Shown here: in pieces, positions 1 to 7,166 of the stretch
Layout of the letters: the number at the start of each line of letters is the position of its first letter
Position numbering within the stretch: position 1 is the first letter of the stretch
Source: an uncultured Flavobacteriales bacterium
GTDB taxonomy: Bacteria; Bacteroidota; Bacteroidia; Flavobacteriales; Vicingaceae
Assembly (NCBI GenBank): GCA_946886085.1
Contig: CAMPHX010000031.1
Span: forward strand, 1 to 8,475
Length of the DNA: 8,475 nucleotides
Reading direction: 5' to 3'
Position numbers and translations under genes: made by a program
Notes under the pieces: generated by a model
What the model was told of the DNA's origin: nothing
Databases searched by the model: none
The model's input: the letters and a program-made list of their open reading frames with translations, nothing else

Positions 1-422
1 GTTCCATAATTTACTGTTATTGCTGTTGTTCCTTGTCCACTTGCTATCGTTGCTCCAGTTGGTACTGTCCATGTATAACCTGTAGCACCACTTACTGCTG
101 ATATTGAATAGGCTACCCCTGTTGCATTTTCACATTCAGAAACAGATCCTGTTATGGCTCCTGCATTAGATGGTACTCCATTTACCGTAATATACCCTAC
201 TTTGGTCTCTACATCATTTCCAAATGCATTGGTAGCTGTTAATTGTACTTGATAAGTTCCTGCTGTATTGTAAGTGATGGTTGGATTTTGTGCCGTAGAA
301 CTTGATGGTGTGCCTCCCGTAAATGTCCAACTCCATGAAGTAGGACTATTAGTACTTAAATCGGTAAAGCTTACTGTATTGCCTTCGCATAAAGTGGTTG
401 GGGTTCCACTAAAGTCGGCTAC
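1..422 (-). repeat. Tandem repeat unit 3 (partial, cut by the window edge)
   Basis: This third copy lacks the last 97 bases because the window ends inside it. Base 1 corresponds to 520 in unit 2 and 1039 in unit 1. Residues 956-1095 of the visible protein come from it. Against unit 2 it shows no difference over bases 1-293 and ten differences over 285-422, of which only the D/E change in VADF/VAEF alters the protein. The array may continue to the left, so the total copy number cannot be read here. Confidence 0.93.
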
Positions 423-3287
423 GGGTGCTGAACCACATGCTGCTATCGTTACAGATGTACTACTCAGCCCTCCATTACCACAACTGTTGGTTGGTGTAAC
501 AGTAACATTACCACTGTTAGTTCCATAATTTACTGTTATTGCTGTTGTTCCTTGTCCACTTGCTATCGTTGCTCCAGTTGGTACTGTCCATGTATAACCT
601 GTAGCACCACTTACTGCTGATATTGAATAGGCTACCCCTGTTGCATTTTCACATTCAGAAACAGATCCTGTTATGGCTCCTGCATTAGATGGTACTCCAT
701 TTACCGTAATATACCCTACTTTGGTCTCTACATCATTTCCAAATGCATTGGTAGCTGTTAATTGTACTTGATAAGTTCCTGCTGTATTGTAAGTGATGGT
801 TGGATTTTGTGCTGTGGAACTTGATGGTGTGCCTCCCGTAAATGTCCAACTCCATGAGGTAGGGCTATTGGTACTTAAATCGGTAAAACTTACTGTATTG
901 CCTTCGCATAAAGTGGTTGGAGTTCCGCTAAACTCTGCTACGGGTGCTGAACCACATGCTGCTATCGTTACACTTGTGCTGCTTAATCCTCCATTACCAC
1001 AACTGTTGGTTGGTGTAACAGTAACATTACCACTGCTGGTTCCATAATTTACTGTTATTGCTGTTGTTCCTTGTCCACTTGCTATCGTTGCTCCAGTTGG
1101 TACTGTCCATGTATAACCTGTAGCACCACTTACTGCTGATATTGAATAGGCTACCCCTGTTGCATTTTCACATTCAGAAACAGATCCTGTTATGGCTCCT
1201 GCATTAGATGGTACTCCATTTACCGTAATATACCCTACTTTGGTCTCTACATCATTTCCAAATGCATTGGTAGCTGTTAATTGTACTTGATAAGTTCCTG
1301 CTGTATTGTAAGTGATGGTTGGGTTTTGTGCTGTGGAACTTGATGGTGTGCCTCCCGTAAATGTCCAACTCCATGAAGTAGGCGTATTGGTACTTAAATC
1401 GGTAAAGCTTACTGTATTGCCTTCACATAAGGTGGTTGGGGTTCCACTAAAGTCGGCTACGGGTGGAACGCCTGATGGATTTATGTACACTCCATAATCT
1501 TCCACATCACCAACTAATAGAGGTGATTCACAACCTCCACTTAATGTACCTCCATCTGATATAGCTCTTAAACGCAATAATTGACCTGTTGTTGAAGTCA
1601 ATGGAATACTTACTGAAGTAGTAAATGTTTGTGATGTATTATCTGTAATAGAATTACTTAATACTAATTCTCCTGCTGTATAAGCTCCATCATCATTATA
1701 ATCAATGTACACTCTAAATTGGAGTCCTAATCCACTATTTCCAGCATTTACGGTAACTTCTAAATTATAATTTTGTCCTTGTGTTACTTGTGTATTTTTA
1801 GTACAAGTTAAATCTTGCCAACCACCATTAGTGGATGATGATGATGTAGCACTCATAGTATTAAAAACAACTTTTGATATCGTATAACCAAAATTGCCTG
1901 TATTACTAGAAGTATTTTGACAAGTAGAAGACTGAACTCCATTTGCAACAGAAACAAAGCCTGGTTTTGTTAAACTAGTTGTTCCACTTCCATTAGTAAT
2001 TTCAAGTGTGACATTATAAGATCCTGCTTGAGCAAAATTAATAGTTGGATTTTGATCTGCTGAAGTAATTGGGGGATTTATCCCATCATCAAAGGTCCAT
2101 AAAAAAGTAATATTTGGCCATCCTCCATTTTGATAGGTATTAGGAATACATGTTGATTCATCGTAAAAAGTTACCGGACTCCCTAAACAAACAACACTAC
2201 TGCTTACACTAAAATCTACCCCTGCTGTGGATGGAGGTACTAAAGCCATATTGCCATTGGCAGCTAAATAAGAAGCTCTTGTTACTGAAATAGCCGCATT
2301 TGCTCTAGTTTTTTGGTCTGCTGTAAATTCACTCTGGCAAGCATCAGATGAATAATCCATATAGTTATGAATAAACAATTCTTTTGAGCTTCCTCCATCA
2401 CAAGAATTTGTTCCAGTAACACAATTACTAGCACTTCTAATATGTGGAGGAGTATCACAACATCTATCTCCTTGAGAAGAACAACTAGTATTAGAAGGAC
2501 AAGAACTTCCATTATTATCTCCTTCAAAAGTGTGATATAAATTCATTGCATGACCTAATTCATGAGTTAATGTAGTATTTCCTGATTGGGCAAATTTACA
2601 TCCCAACTGAACCATACCATCATAAGACTGACCATGAGCTGATGCAAAATAGGCATACCCTTGTACCCCAAAACCACATTCATTATCATCAATTTCAGAA
2701 ACTAAATATATATTATAATATTCAAGTGTATTCCATCTACTGGTTGCTTTTAATGAAGCATCAGAGATTCCATTAGATGTTTGTGCTTGAACACCAAAAT
2801 TCATGTAAGTTGAATTTCCCGTCATATCAACTCTAACTATTCCGTTAGTACAATTTCCATTAGGATCTCTAACAGCTAAAGCAAACTCTATGTCAACATC
2901 AACACCATTTCCATCTCCTAAACTTCCCGGTATTTTTCTAAATCTTTCATTTAATTGTAAAATTCCTTGATTAATATCTACCTCACTTATATTACTTCCT
3001 GTCCCAACTGCTTCTCCTTTATGCATTACATGAACAACTACCGGAACAACATAAGTTGCTCCACTTTTCGGAGCGTTGTAAGATTTCATGAAATTGTTAA
3101 AATCTTCTGTCCTCTGACGATAATCAGCGTTGGAGTTTAATAACATATTATGCACATGGTCGAAACCACATGATTCTGATGTTAAACTGTTATTAAGTTG
3201 ATTTGTATTTTTTAAAGGCGTTAACTGAGAGAATGCTGCTGACACAAAAACAAGCATCAACAATAATAAAATGTTAGTTTTTTTCAT
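1..3287 (-). CDS. Secreted M43-type zinc metalloprotease with PKD, GEVED and repeated PKD/PKD-like domains (partial, C-terminus off the left edge)
   Basis: The frame is open from the ATG at 3287 to the window edge, giving 1095 residues with no stop. Residues 1-20 form a signal peptide (MKKTNILLLL, then a hydrophobic run ending AAFS), and about 21-75 look like a propeptide. The catalytic domain spans about 76-345. It has the zinc motif HELGHAMNLYH (H242, E243, H246, H252), a following DTPP motif (278-281) typical of M43 enzymes, and a Met-turn NYMDYSSD around M310. The usual Gly of HExxHxxGxxH is Asn (N249), a variant metzincins are known to tolerate. A PKD domain (about 355-447, WTFDDG at 397-402) and a GEVED domain (about 455-602, ending DVEDYGVYI) follow. 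From residue 610 there are 173-residue units of PKD plus PKD-like domains. The family cleaves extracellular proteins. Export by type IX secretion is inferred, because its C-terminal signal would lie outside the window. The true substrate is unknown. Confidence 0.93.
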   Translation of the reverse strand, partial: MKKTNILLLLMLVFVSAAFSQLTPLKNTNQLNNSLTSESCGFDHVHNMLLNSNADYRQRTEDFNNFMKSYNAPKSGATYVVPVVVHVMHKGEAVGTGSNISEVDINQGILQLNERFRKIPGSLGDGNGVDVDIEFALAVRDPNGNCTNGIVRVDMTGNSTYMNFGVQAQTSNGISDASLKATSRWNTLEYYNIYLVSEIDDNECGFGVQGYAYFASAHGQSYDGMVQLGCKFAQSGNTTLTHELGHAMNLYHTFEGDNNGSSCPSNTSCSSQGDRCCDTPPHIRSASNCVTGTNSCDGGSSKELFIHNYMDYSSDACQSEFTADQKTRANAAISVTRASYLAANGNMALVPPSTAGVDFSVSSSVVCLGSPVTFYDESTCIPNTYQNGGWPNITFLWTFDDGINPPITSADQNPTINFAQAGSYNVTLEITNGSGTTSLTKPGFVSVANGVQSSTCQNTSSNTGNFGYTISKVVFNTMSATSSSSTNGGWQDLTCTKNTQVTQGQNYNLEVTVNAGNSGLGLQFRVYIDYNDDGAYTAGELVLSNSITDNTSQTFTTSVSIPLTSTTGQLLRLRAISDGGTLSGGCESPLLVGDVEDYGVYINPSGVPPVADFSGTPTTLCEGNTVSFTDLSTNTPTSWSWTFTGGTPSSSTAQNPTITYNTAGTYQVQLTATNAFGNDVETKVGYITVNGVPSNAGAITGSVSECENATGVAYSISAVSGATGYTWTVPTGATIASGQGTTAITVNYGTSSGNVTVTPTNSCGNGGLSSTSVTIAACGSAPVAEFSGTPTTLCEGNTVSFTDLSTNSPTSWSWTFTGGTPSSSTAQNPTITYNTAGTYQVQLTATNAFGNDVETKVGYITVNGVPSNAGAITGSVSECENATGVAYSISAVSGATGYTWTVPTGATIASGQGTTAITVNYGTNSGNVTVTPTNSCGNGGLSSTSVTIAACGSAPVADFSGTPTTLCEGNTVSFTDLSTNSPTSWSWTFTGGTPSSSTAQNPTITYNTAGTYQVQLTATNAFGNDVETKVGYITVNGVPSNAGAITGSVSECENATGVAYSISAVSGATGYTWTVPTGATIASGQGTTAITVNYG
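423..941 (-). repeat. Tandem repeat unit 2 (519 bp, 173 residues: PKD + PKD-like)
   Basis: This is the second copy, directly abutting unit 1, residues 783-955. It begins VAEF where units 1 and 3 have VADF. Its bases 520-812 are identical to 1-293 of unit 3. Differences from unit 1 are confined to the PKD half and to the last roughly 97 bases. Nearly all are synonymous: GGLSSTSVT is encoded by clearly different codons in the two copies, including TTA versus CTG for Leu and AGT versus TCT for Ser. Confidence 0.95.
942..1460 (-). repeat. Tandem repeat unit 1 (519 bp, 173 residues: PKD + PKD-like)
   Basis: This is the first of the in-frame repeats of the metalloprotease, residues 610-782. The first half is a PKD domain (starts VADFSGTPTTLC, has WSWTF and AGTYQVQLTATN). 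The second half is a PKD-like Ig fold with SECENATGVAYSIS and GYTWTVPTGATIASGQGT. The 519-bp period is exactly divisible by three, so copy-number change keeps the frame. Unit boundaries are set at the VADF/VAEF valine and are arbitrary within the period. Bases 1039-1322 are identical to the matching bases of the other two copies. Confidence 0.95.
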
Positions 3288-3290
3288 AGT

Positions 3291-3337
3291 AGTTAGTTTA
3301 GTAGTGCATAAAAATACTAAACCAAGACGAACTAACT
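3291..3337 (-). promoter_or_regulatory. Candidate leader hairpin just upstream of the metalloprotease start
   Basis: Bases 3296-3303 (GTTTAGTA on the plus strand) and 3315-3322 (TACTAAAC) form a perfect 8-bp inverted repeat with an 11-base loop. A second overlapping pair, 3291-3298 (AGTTAGTT) and 3330-3337 (AACTAACT), could extend or compete with it. On the transcript the structure would end a few bases before the ATG at 3287, where it could influence ribosome access. It is AT-rich, and a role is inference. No clear TTTG / TAnnTTTG promoter pair was found in 3288-3428. Confidence 0.35.
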
Positions 3338-3428
3338 CACTAAAAGGTTGAGTAATAATTAACCATTATTTAGGCTTATGTTGGAATTCTAAAAAACGCA
3401 ACTTATCTTTTTTGAAGACTTAAGAGAA

Positions 3429-3848
3429 TTAGCTAGTATGATCTAACACAATCAACCACTTTCCATTAATTTTTTTCCAGTAAAGCGTAAAATAACCACC
3501 AACATTTCCACTATCACGAGTAATATTCCATTTACCCAACATAAAAGCTGCTTGGTTTTCCACTTCTAATTTTTCTATTGTAAAAGAAAGTTTACCCATG
3601 GTAGATTTATCGGGGTACGATTTTTTGTAGTTCTCTAATGTAGTTTGCCAGCCGTATTTGATACCATTTTTTCCCACAAACATGAGCGAATCCGACTGCC
3701 AATAGCCTTGCATAAAAGCATCAATGTCTCCATTGTTCCAATCTTGCTCTTGTTGGCTCATCACTTCTAAAATAGCTTCTTTCTCTTGTGATTGTTGTGT
3801 ACAAGCCATAGTCAAAATTATTACTGTTATGAAAATCACATTTTTCAT
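3429..3848 (-). CDS. Small lipoprotein with an NTF2-like (DUF4440/SnoaL-type) domain
   Basis: A 139-residue protein. It starts with a short lipoprotein signal (MKNVIFITVIILTMAC) with Cys16 as the probable lipidated residue; the lipobox is slightly atypical, with Thr at -3. Residues about 22-138 read as an NTF2-like alpha+beta fold: an opening helix (ILEVMSQQEQDWNNGDIDAFM), then YWQSDSLMFVG, GWQTTLENYKKSYPD and a C-terminal strand pattern of Trp and Tyr residues (YFTLYWKKINGKWLIVLDH). This pattern is typical of DUF4440/SnoaL-like proteins, which include small-molecule binding proteins and enzymes, so no reaction can be named. The start lies 10 bases after the hutH stop, so it is probably co-transcribed with hisS and hutH. 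The likely location is the periplasm-facing membrane. Fold assignment is fairly sure; function is unknown. Confidence 0.85.
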   Translation of the reverse strand: MKNVIFITVIILTMACTQQSQEKEAILEVMSQQEQDWNNGDIDAFMQGYWQSDSLMFVGKNGIKYGWQTTLENYKKSYPDKSTMGKLSFTIEKLEVENQAAFMLGKWNITRDSGNVGGYFTLYWKKINGKWLIVLDHTS

Positions 3849-3858
3849 ATCGATAAGT

Positions 3859-5370
3859 TTATAAAAAATCGGTTAATGCTGTTTGCTGTGCTTTTCCTTT
3901 AACAAAAGCTATACTTCTTTGAATAACCGATTGCATCTCTATATCTTGCTCTACAAATGGCACTTCTTTTCTGTATGCTGCTACTAAATCTTCTATATAA
4001 TCAGATGATTTCAACGGTTTTCTAAATGCCAATGCTTGTGATGCATTTAGCAATTCTATTCCTACAATTTTCTCTAAATTATCCATCATTCGGGCAACTT
4101 TTGTAGCTGCATTAGCTCCCATACTTACGTGGTCTTCTTGTCCATTGGAAGAATCTATTGTATCTACAGAGCAAGGCGTAGCCAACTGTTTATTTTGACT
4201 TACTACAGATGCCGCTGCATATTGAGGAATCATAAAACCACTGTTTAACCCCGGATTGGCTACTAAAAATGGAGGTAAATTTCTTGTCCCGCTAATGAGT
4301 TTGTAAATTCTTCTTTCCGAAATACTTCCTAATTCTGCTATGGCGATTCCTAAATAATCTAACGCCATTGCCAACGGTTGTCCGTGAAAATTTCCTGCTG
4401 AAATCACCTCGTCAGCCTCAGGGAAAATAGTTGGATTATCAGTTACAGAGTTAATTTCTGTTTCAAATACTTTTTGTACATGAGTAATGACATCTTTTGA
4501 AGCTCCATGAACTTGCGGAATACATCTAAAAGAATAAGGGTCTTGAACATGTTTTTTATCTTGAGTGGCAATTTCACTTCCTTCAATAACTTTTAATATA
4601 TTTCTTGAAGTAATAAATTGTCCGTTGTGCGGTCTTACCTTATGAATTAACTCATTAAAAGGTTCAATTCTGCCATCATACGCTTCTAAAGAAATGGCTG
4701 CAACCACATCCATAAAAGTGGACATTTTTTTGGCTTTCATCAATGAATAGACGCCATAAGCACTCATAAACTGCGTTCCGTTAAGCAATGCCAATCCTTC
4801 TTTAGATTTCAATTGTATGGGCTCCCAATTAAATTGTTTATTGATTTCGGCAGCCGAATGTTTCTTTCCTTCAAAAACAACTTCTCCTAAGCCCAATAAT
4901 GGTAATGATAAATGAGCCAACGGAGCTAAATCGCCCGAAGCGCCTAAGGAACCTTGCTGATAAACCACCGGATAAACTCCATTATTGTAAAAATCTATTA
5001 ATCGCTGAACGGTTGCTAATTGAACGCCTGAATTGCCATAACTCAATCCCTGAATTTTGAGCAACAACATCAACTGAACAACTTCCTGAGGTACTTCTTC
5101 ACCCAATCCGCAAGCATGCGACATTACTAAATTCTTTTGTAATTGCTCCAATTGGTCGTTAGAAATTTGTGTATCGCACAATGAACCAAAACCTGTGTTG
5201 ATGCCGTAAATAGGCTTGTCGTGTCTGCTTAGTTTTTCATCTAAATAGGTTCTACATTGTTCTATAGCCGTTGCAGCATCTTCAGAAAGTTGTAATTTTT
5301 TCTGTTGATTAATGATTTCATTAACTACTGTTAAATCTATCCAGTTTTTATTGATATGATGAACACTCAT
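3859..5370 (-). CDS. hutH: Histidine ammonia-lyase
   Basis: A 503-residue, full-length member of the aromatic amino-acid lyase family (about 510 residues in Pseudomonas HutH). It deaminates L-histidine to trans-urocanate and ammonia, the first step of histidine breakdown, in the cytoplasm. The Ala144-Ser145-Gly146 triad in GSLGASGDLAPLAHL forms the MIO prosthetic group. Other active-site signatures are Tyr55 in YGINTGFG, Asn198 in LLNGTQ, VQDPYSFRC (275-283), GNFHG (326-330) and QEDHVSM (411-417). The Ser84-His85 pair in NLVMSHACG favours histidine, but some Flavobacterium tyrosine ammonia-lyases also carry Ser-His, so a tyrosine activity is not strictly excluded. The QPQV-like RCIPQVHGA stretch and QEDHVSM fit HutH best. 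Its ATG overlaps the hisS stop (ATGA), implying translational coupling. hutU, hutI and hutG are not seen nearby. Confidence 0.95.
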   Translation of the reverse strand: MSVHHINKNWIDLTVVNEIINQQKKLQLSEDAATAIEQCRTYLDEKLSRHDKPIYGINTGFGSLCDTQISNDQLEQLQKNLVMSHACGLGEEVPQEVVQLMLLLKIQGLSYGNSGVQLATVQRLIDFYNNGVYPVVYQQGSLGASGDLAPLAHLSLPLLGLGEVVFEGKKHSAAEINKQFNWEPIQLKSKEGLALLNGTQFMSAYGVYSLMKAKKMSTFMDVVAAISLEAYDGRIEPFNELIHKVRPHNGQFITSRNILKVIEGSEIATQDKKHVQDPYSFRCIPQVHGASKDVITHVQKVFETEINSVTDNPTIFPEADEVISAGNFHGQPLAMALDYLGIAIAELGSISERRIYKLISGTRNLPPFLVANPGLNSGFMIPQYAAASVVSQNKQLATPCSVDTIDSSNGQEDHVSMGANAATKVARMMDNLEKIVGIELLNASQALAFRKPLKSSDYIEDLVAAYRKEVPFVEQDIEMQSVIQRSIAFVKGKAQQTALTDFL

Positions 5371-6791
5371 TTTTTTAATTCTTGAATTAATTCCTCAATA
5401 GTGAAAGCATGTTGCTCTCCTGTTTGCATATTTTTTACTGTTAGTTTACCCGAATTCATTTCATCGCTACCCACCAACACTACATAGTTAATGTTTTTGT
5501 TGTTGGCAAATGTCATTTGTTTTTTAAGTTTTGCAGCTTCAGGGTAAATTTCTGCGTTAATGTCTTCATCTCTTAATTGAAACAATAAGGGCAGACAATA
5601 ATCTTGTTCTTTTTCACCAAAATTTACAAATAACACTTGCGTAGAATCTCCTTCAAATTTGGGATACAAGTTATTATCTAACAACACATCATAAATTCTA
5701 TCTGCTCCAAAAGAAATACCCACTCCTGACACATCTTTTAATCCAAATTTCCCGGTTAAATCATCGTATCTTCCGCCACCACAAATACTCGGAAAATTAT
5801 CTACTTTTACTTCTATAATGGTTCCTGTATAATACCCTAAACCACGAGCTAAAGTGGGGTCGAAAATTACATTTGCTGTTTTTAAGCCTAACTTTTTTAA
5901 GCTCTCAAAAACAAATTCTAATTCTTCTATTCCTTTTTGTCCATTGATTGTGTTGCAAATAGAGCTACTCAAAACTTCAAGTACTTTAATTTCATTTTGA
6001 AGTGACTCTACATATGATGTTTGGCGTTTTAGTTGATCATAATAATTTTTTATTGATATTAATCTTAATAATTCTGTACGATTAGGCTCATTAATCCCTA
6101 TATCATCCCTTAATTCTTTAAATACTTTTTCTGCTCCTATTTTATCAAATTTATCAATCGCAACTACAATTTGTTCAAACTTATCTGTTTCTCCAACAGA
6201 CTCAACTATCCCTTGTAAAATCTTCCTATTATTTACCGAAACCGTATAATTCAACTTTCCTTGAAACAATTCACTAAAAACATCATCAATAATTTTGATT
6301 AAATCTACTTCGTTCAATAAAGAATCTGAACCAATAATATCAGCATCGCACTGATAAAATTCTCTGTAACGTCCTTTTTGTGGTCGGTCGGCACGCCAAA
6401 CCGGTTGTATCTGAAATCTTCTGAAAGGAAAGGTAATCTCATTTTGATTTTGTACGACATAACGAGCAAATGGAACGGTTAAATCATAGTGCAAAGCCTT
6501 TTCAGCAATAGATTTTGTTAATCCGTTAGCATTTTTCTCTTTCAACGCTTTTTCATCAGCTTTAGCTAAAAAATCCCCACTGTTCAAAATCTTAAAAATC
6601 AACTTATCACTTTCATCACCACCCGTACCTACTAATGTACATAGGTTTTCCATAGCAGGAGTTTCTATTTGTTGGAAACCATATTTTTTATACACTTTTT
6701 TAATGGTATCGAAAATATAGTTTCTGCGAGCCATTTCTATTGGCGAAAAATCTCTTGTTCCTTTTGGTAAGCTTGGTTTATTACTACTCAT
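5367..6791 (-). CDS. hisS: Histidine--tRNA ligase (class II)
   Basis: A 474-residue cytoplasmic enzyme that charges tRNA-His using ATP and histidine. The N-terminal KGTRDFSP (10-17) and YDLTVPFARY (102-111) begin the class II core. Motif 2 covers about 123-153, with VWRADRPQKGRYREF. The histidine-binding HisA motif LARGLGYYTG is at 314-323 (catalytic Arg316), GGGRYDDL is at 338-345, and motif 3 GVGISFGADR is at 357-366. The anticodon-binding domain occupies about 384-474 and ends MNSGKLTVKNMQTGEQ and a helix. REFYQCDADI and LARGLxYYTG resemble eukaryotic and archaeal enzymes more than the E. coli type, as I recall for Bacteroidota. Position 319 is Gly where most families have Asp. A candidate promoter lies about 25 bases upstream, and hutH overlaps its 3' end. 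The start at 6791 is the only one that keeps the conserved N-terminus. Confidence 0.97.
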   Translation of the reverse strand: MSSNKPSLPKGTRDFSPIEMARRNYIFDTIKKVYKKYGFQQIETPAMENLCTLVGTGGDESDKLIFKILNSGDFLAKADEKALKEKNANGLTKSIAEKALHYDLTVPFARYVVQNQNEITFPFRRFQIQPVWRADRPQKGRYREFYQCDADIIGSDSLLNEVDLIKIIDDVFSELFQGKLNYTVSVNNRKILQGIVESVGETDKFEQIVVAIDKFDKIGAEKVFKELRDDIGINEPNRTELLRLISIKNYYDQLKRQTSYVESLQNEIKVLEVLSSSICNTINGQKGIEELEFVFESLKKLGLKTANVIFDPTLARGLGYYTGTIIEVKVDNFPSICGGGRYDDLTGKFGLKDVSGVGISFGADRIYDVLLDNNLYPKFEGDSTQVLFVNFGEKEQDYCLPLLFQLRDEDINAEIYPEAAKLKKQMTFANNKNINYVVLVGSDEMNSGKLTVKNMQTGEQHAFTIEELIQELKK

Positions 6792-6815
6792 ATTGCTTTT
6801 AAAATATTAAAGGTA

Positions 6816-6823
6816 CAAATTTA
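6816..6823 (-). promoter_or_regulatory. Candidate -7 promoter element of hisS
   Basis: On the minus strand the bases read TAAATTTG, an exact match to the Bacteroidota -7 consensus TAnnTTTG. Transcription would start near 6811, leaving a leader of about 20 bases before the ATG at 6791. The expected TTTG at -33 is only weakly matched (TATG around 6843-6846). The site sits just after the terminator of the preceding gene, where a promoter for hisS-hutH is required. Confidence 0.6.
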
Positions 6824-6858
6824 GAATAATAATGGTTTAACCCATAATTAGTACTAAC

Positions 6859-6891
6859 AAAAAAGCCCAAAAGCGAACTTCACTTTTGGGC
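6859..6891 (-). terminator. Intrinsic terminator after the 62-residue membrane protein gene
   Basis: A 9-bp perfect stem, 6865-6873 (GCCCAAAAG on the plus strand) with 6883-6891 (CTTTTGGGC), encloses a 9-base loop. On the minus strand it is followed directly by six T (6864-6859). It lies 26 bases beyond the stop codon at 6918. The plus-strand side is followed by a looser T-rich run, but no plus-strand gene precedes it, so the minus direction is the working one. Confidence 0.88.
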
Positions 6892-6917
6892 ATTATTATT
6901 TTTAACCACTTTATTGT

Positions 6918-7106
6918 TTAGTGATGTGCTTCTTCCGATGAATTATTTATCATAATGATTCCCACAACTACACCTATAATCATTACTGTCATAGATAACG
7001 CTTGTCCAATACCTCCATATCCTTCTATCTCAATATAGGTATAGTGAAAAGGAAAAGTAAACATTAGTGCAATTATTATAAAGCCGATTAATTTATTTCT
7101 TTTCAT
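6918..7106 (-). CDS. Small hypothetical two-span membrane protein
   Basis: A 62-residue protein I do not recognise. Two hydrophobic segments are visible: about 6-20 (LIGFIIIALMFTFPF) and about 36-54 (ALSMTVMIIGVVVGIIMIN). A short Glu/Gly-rich loop (EIEGYGGIGQ) lies between them. Basic residues at the N-terminus (KRNK) suggest the N-terminus stays in the cytoplasm, and with two spans the acidic, His-ending tail (NSSEEAHH) would too. It is supported as a real gene by a candidate promoter 31-60 bases upstream, a strong terminator 26 bases downstream, coherent membrane topology and lack of any overlapping gene. It lies between hpd and hisS but has no evident link to either. Confidence 0.72.
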   Translation of the reverse strand: MKRNKLIGFIIIALMFTFPFHYTYIEIEGYGGIGQALSMTVMIIGVVVGIIMINNSSEEAHH

Positions 7107-7136
7107 TTGTATGTTTTTAGTGTTTTTTAGTTGATG

Positions 7137-7166
7137 CTAAAGTACACTTTTTTTCTTTTTTCCAAA
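7137..7166 (-). promoter_or_regulatory. Candidate promoter of the small membrane protein gene
   Basis: On the minus strand TTTG (7166-7163) is followed after 18 bases by TACTTTAG (7144-7137). This approximates the Bacteroidota -33 TTTG / -7 TAnnTTTG pair, with one mismatch in the -7 box and a slightly short spacer. It lies between the hpd stop at 7183 and the ATG at 7106, so the small gene may be transcribed on its own rather than only by read-through from hpd. No clear terminator follows hpd. Confidence 0.45.

Noticed and set aside
1..1460. Long tandem repeats considered as a CRISPR array or satellite DNA
   Set aside because: The 519-bp period is a multiple of three, the reading frame stays open throughout and the units encode known Ig-like folds. 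There are no short repeats with unique spacers.
274..1497. Three similar plus-strand open frames of 61-84 codons
   Set aside because: They are antisense shadows of the repeated PKD units. They recur with the same 519-bp period, and the minus-strand frame gives recognisable domains.
2282..2527. Minus-strand open frame of 81 codons rich in Leu and Val
   Set aside because: It lies in another frame inside the metalloprotease catalytic region, whose own frame carries the DTPP and Met-turn motifs.
3378..3418. A-run/T-run hairpin after the lipoprotein gene as a terminator
   Set aside because: The stem would be almost only A-T pairs (AAAAAA with TTTTTT) with an 11-base loop and no GC clamp, so it is too weak to call.
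3859..5370. Tyrosine or phenylalanine ammonia-lyase instead of HutH
   Set aside because: The Ser84-His85 pair, VQDPYSFRC and QEDHVSM match HutH. Because Flavobacterium tyrosine lyases can share Ser-His, the alternative is kept only as a caveat.
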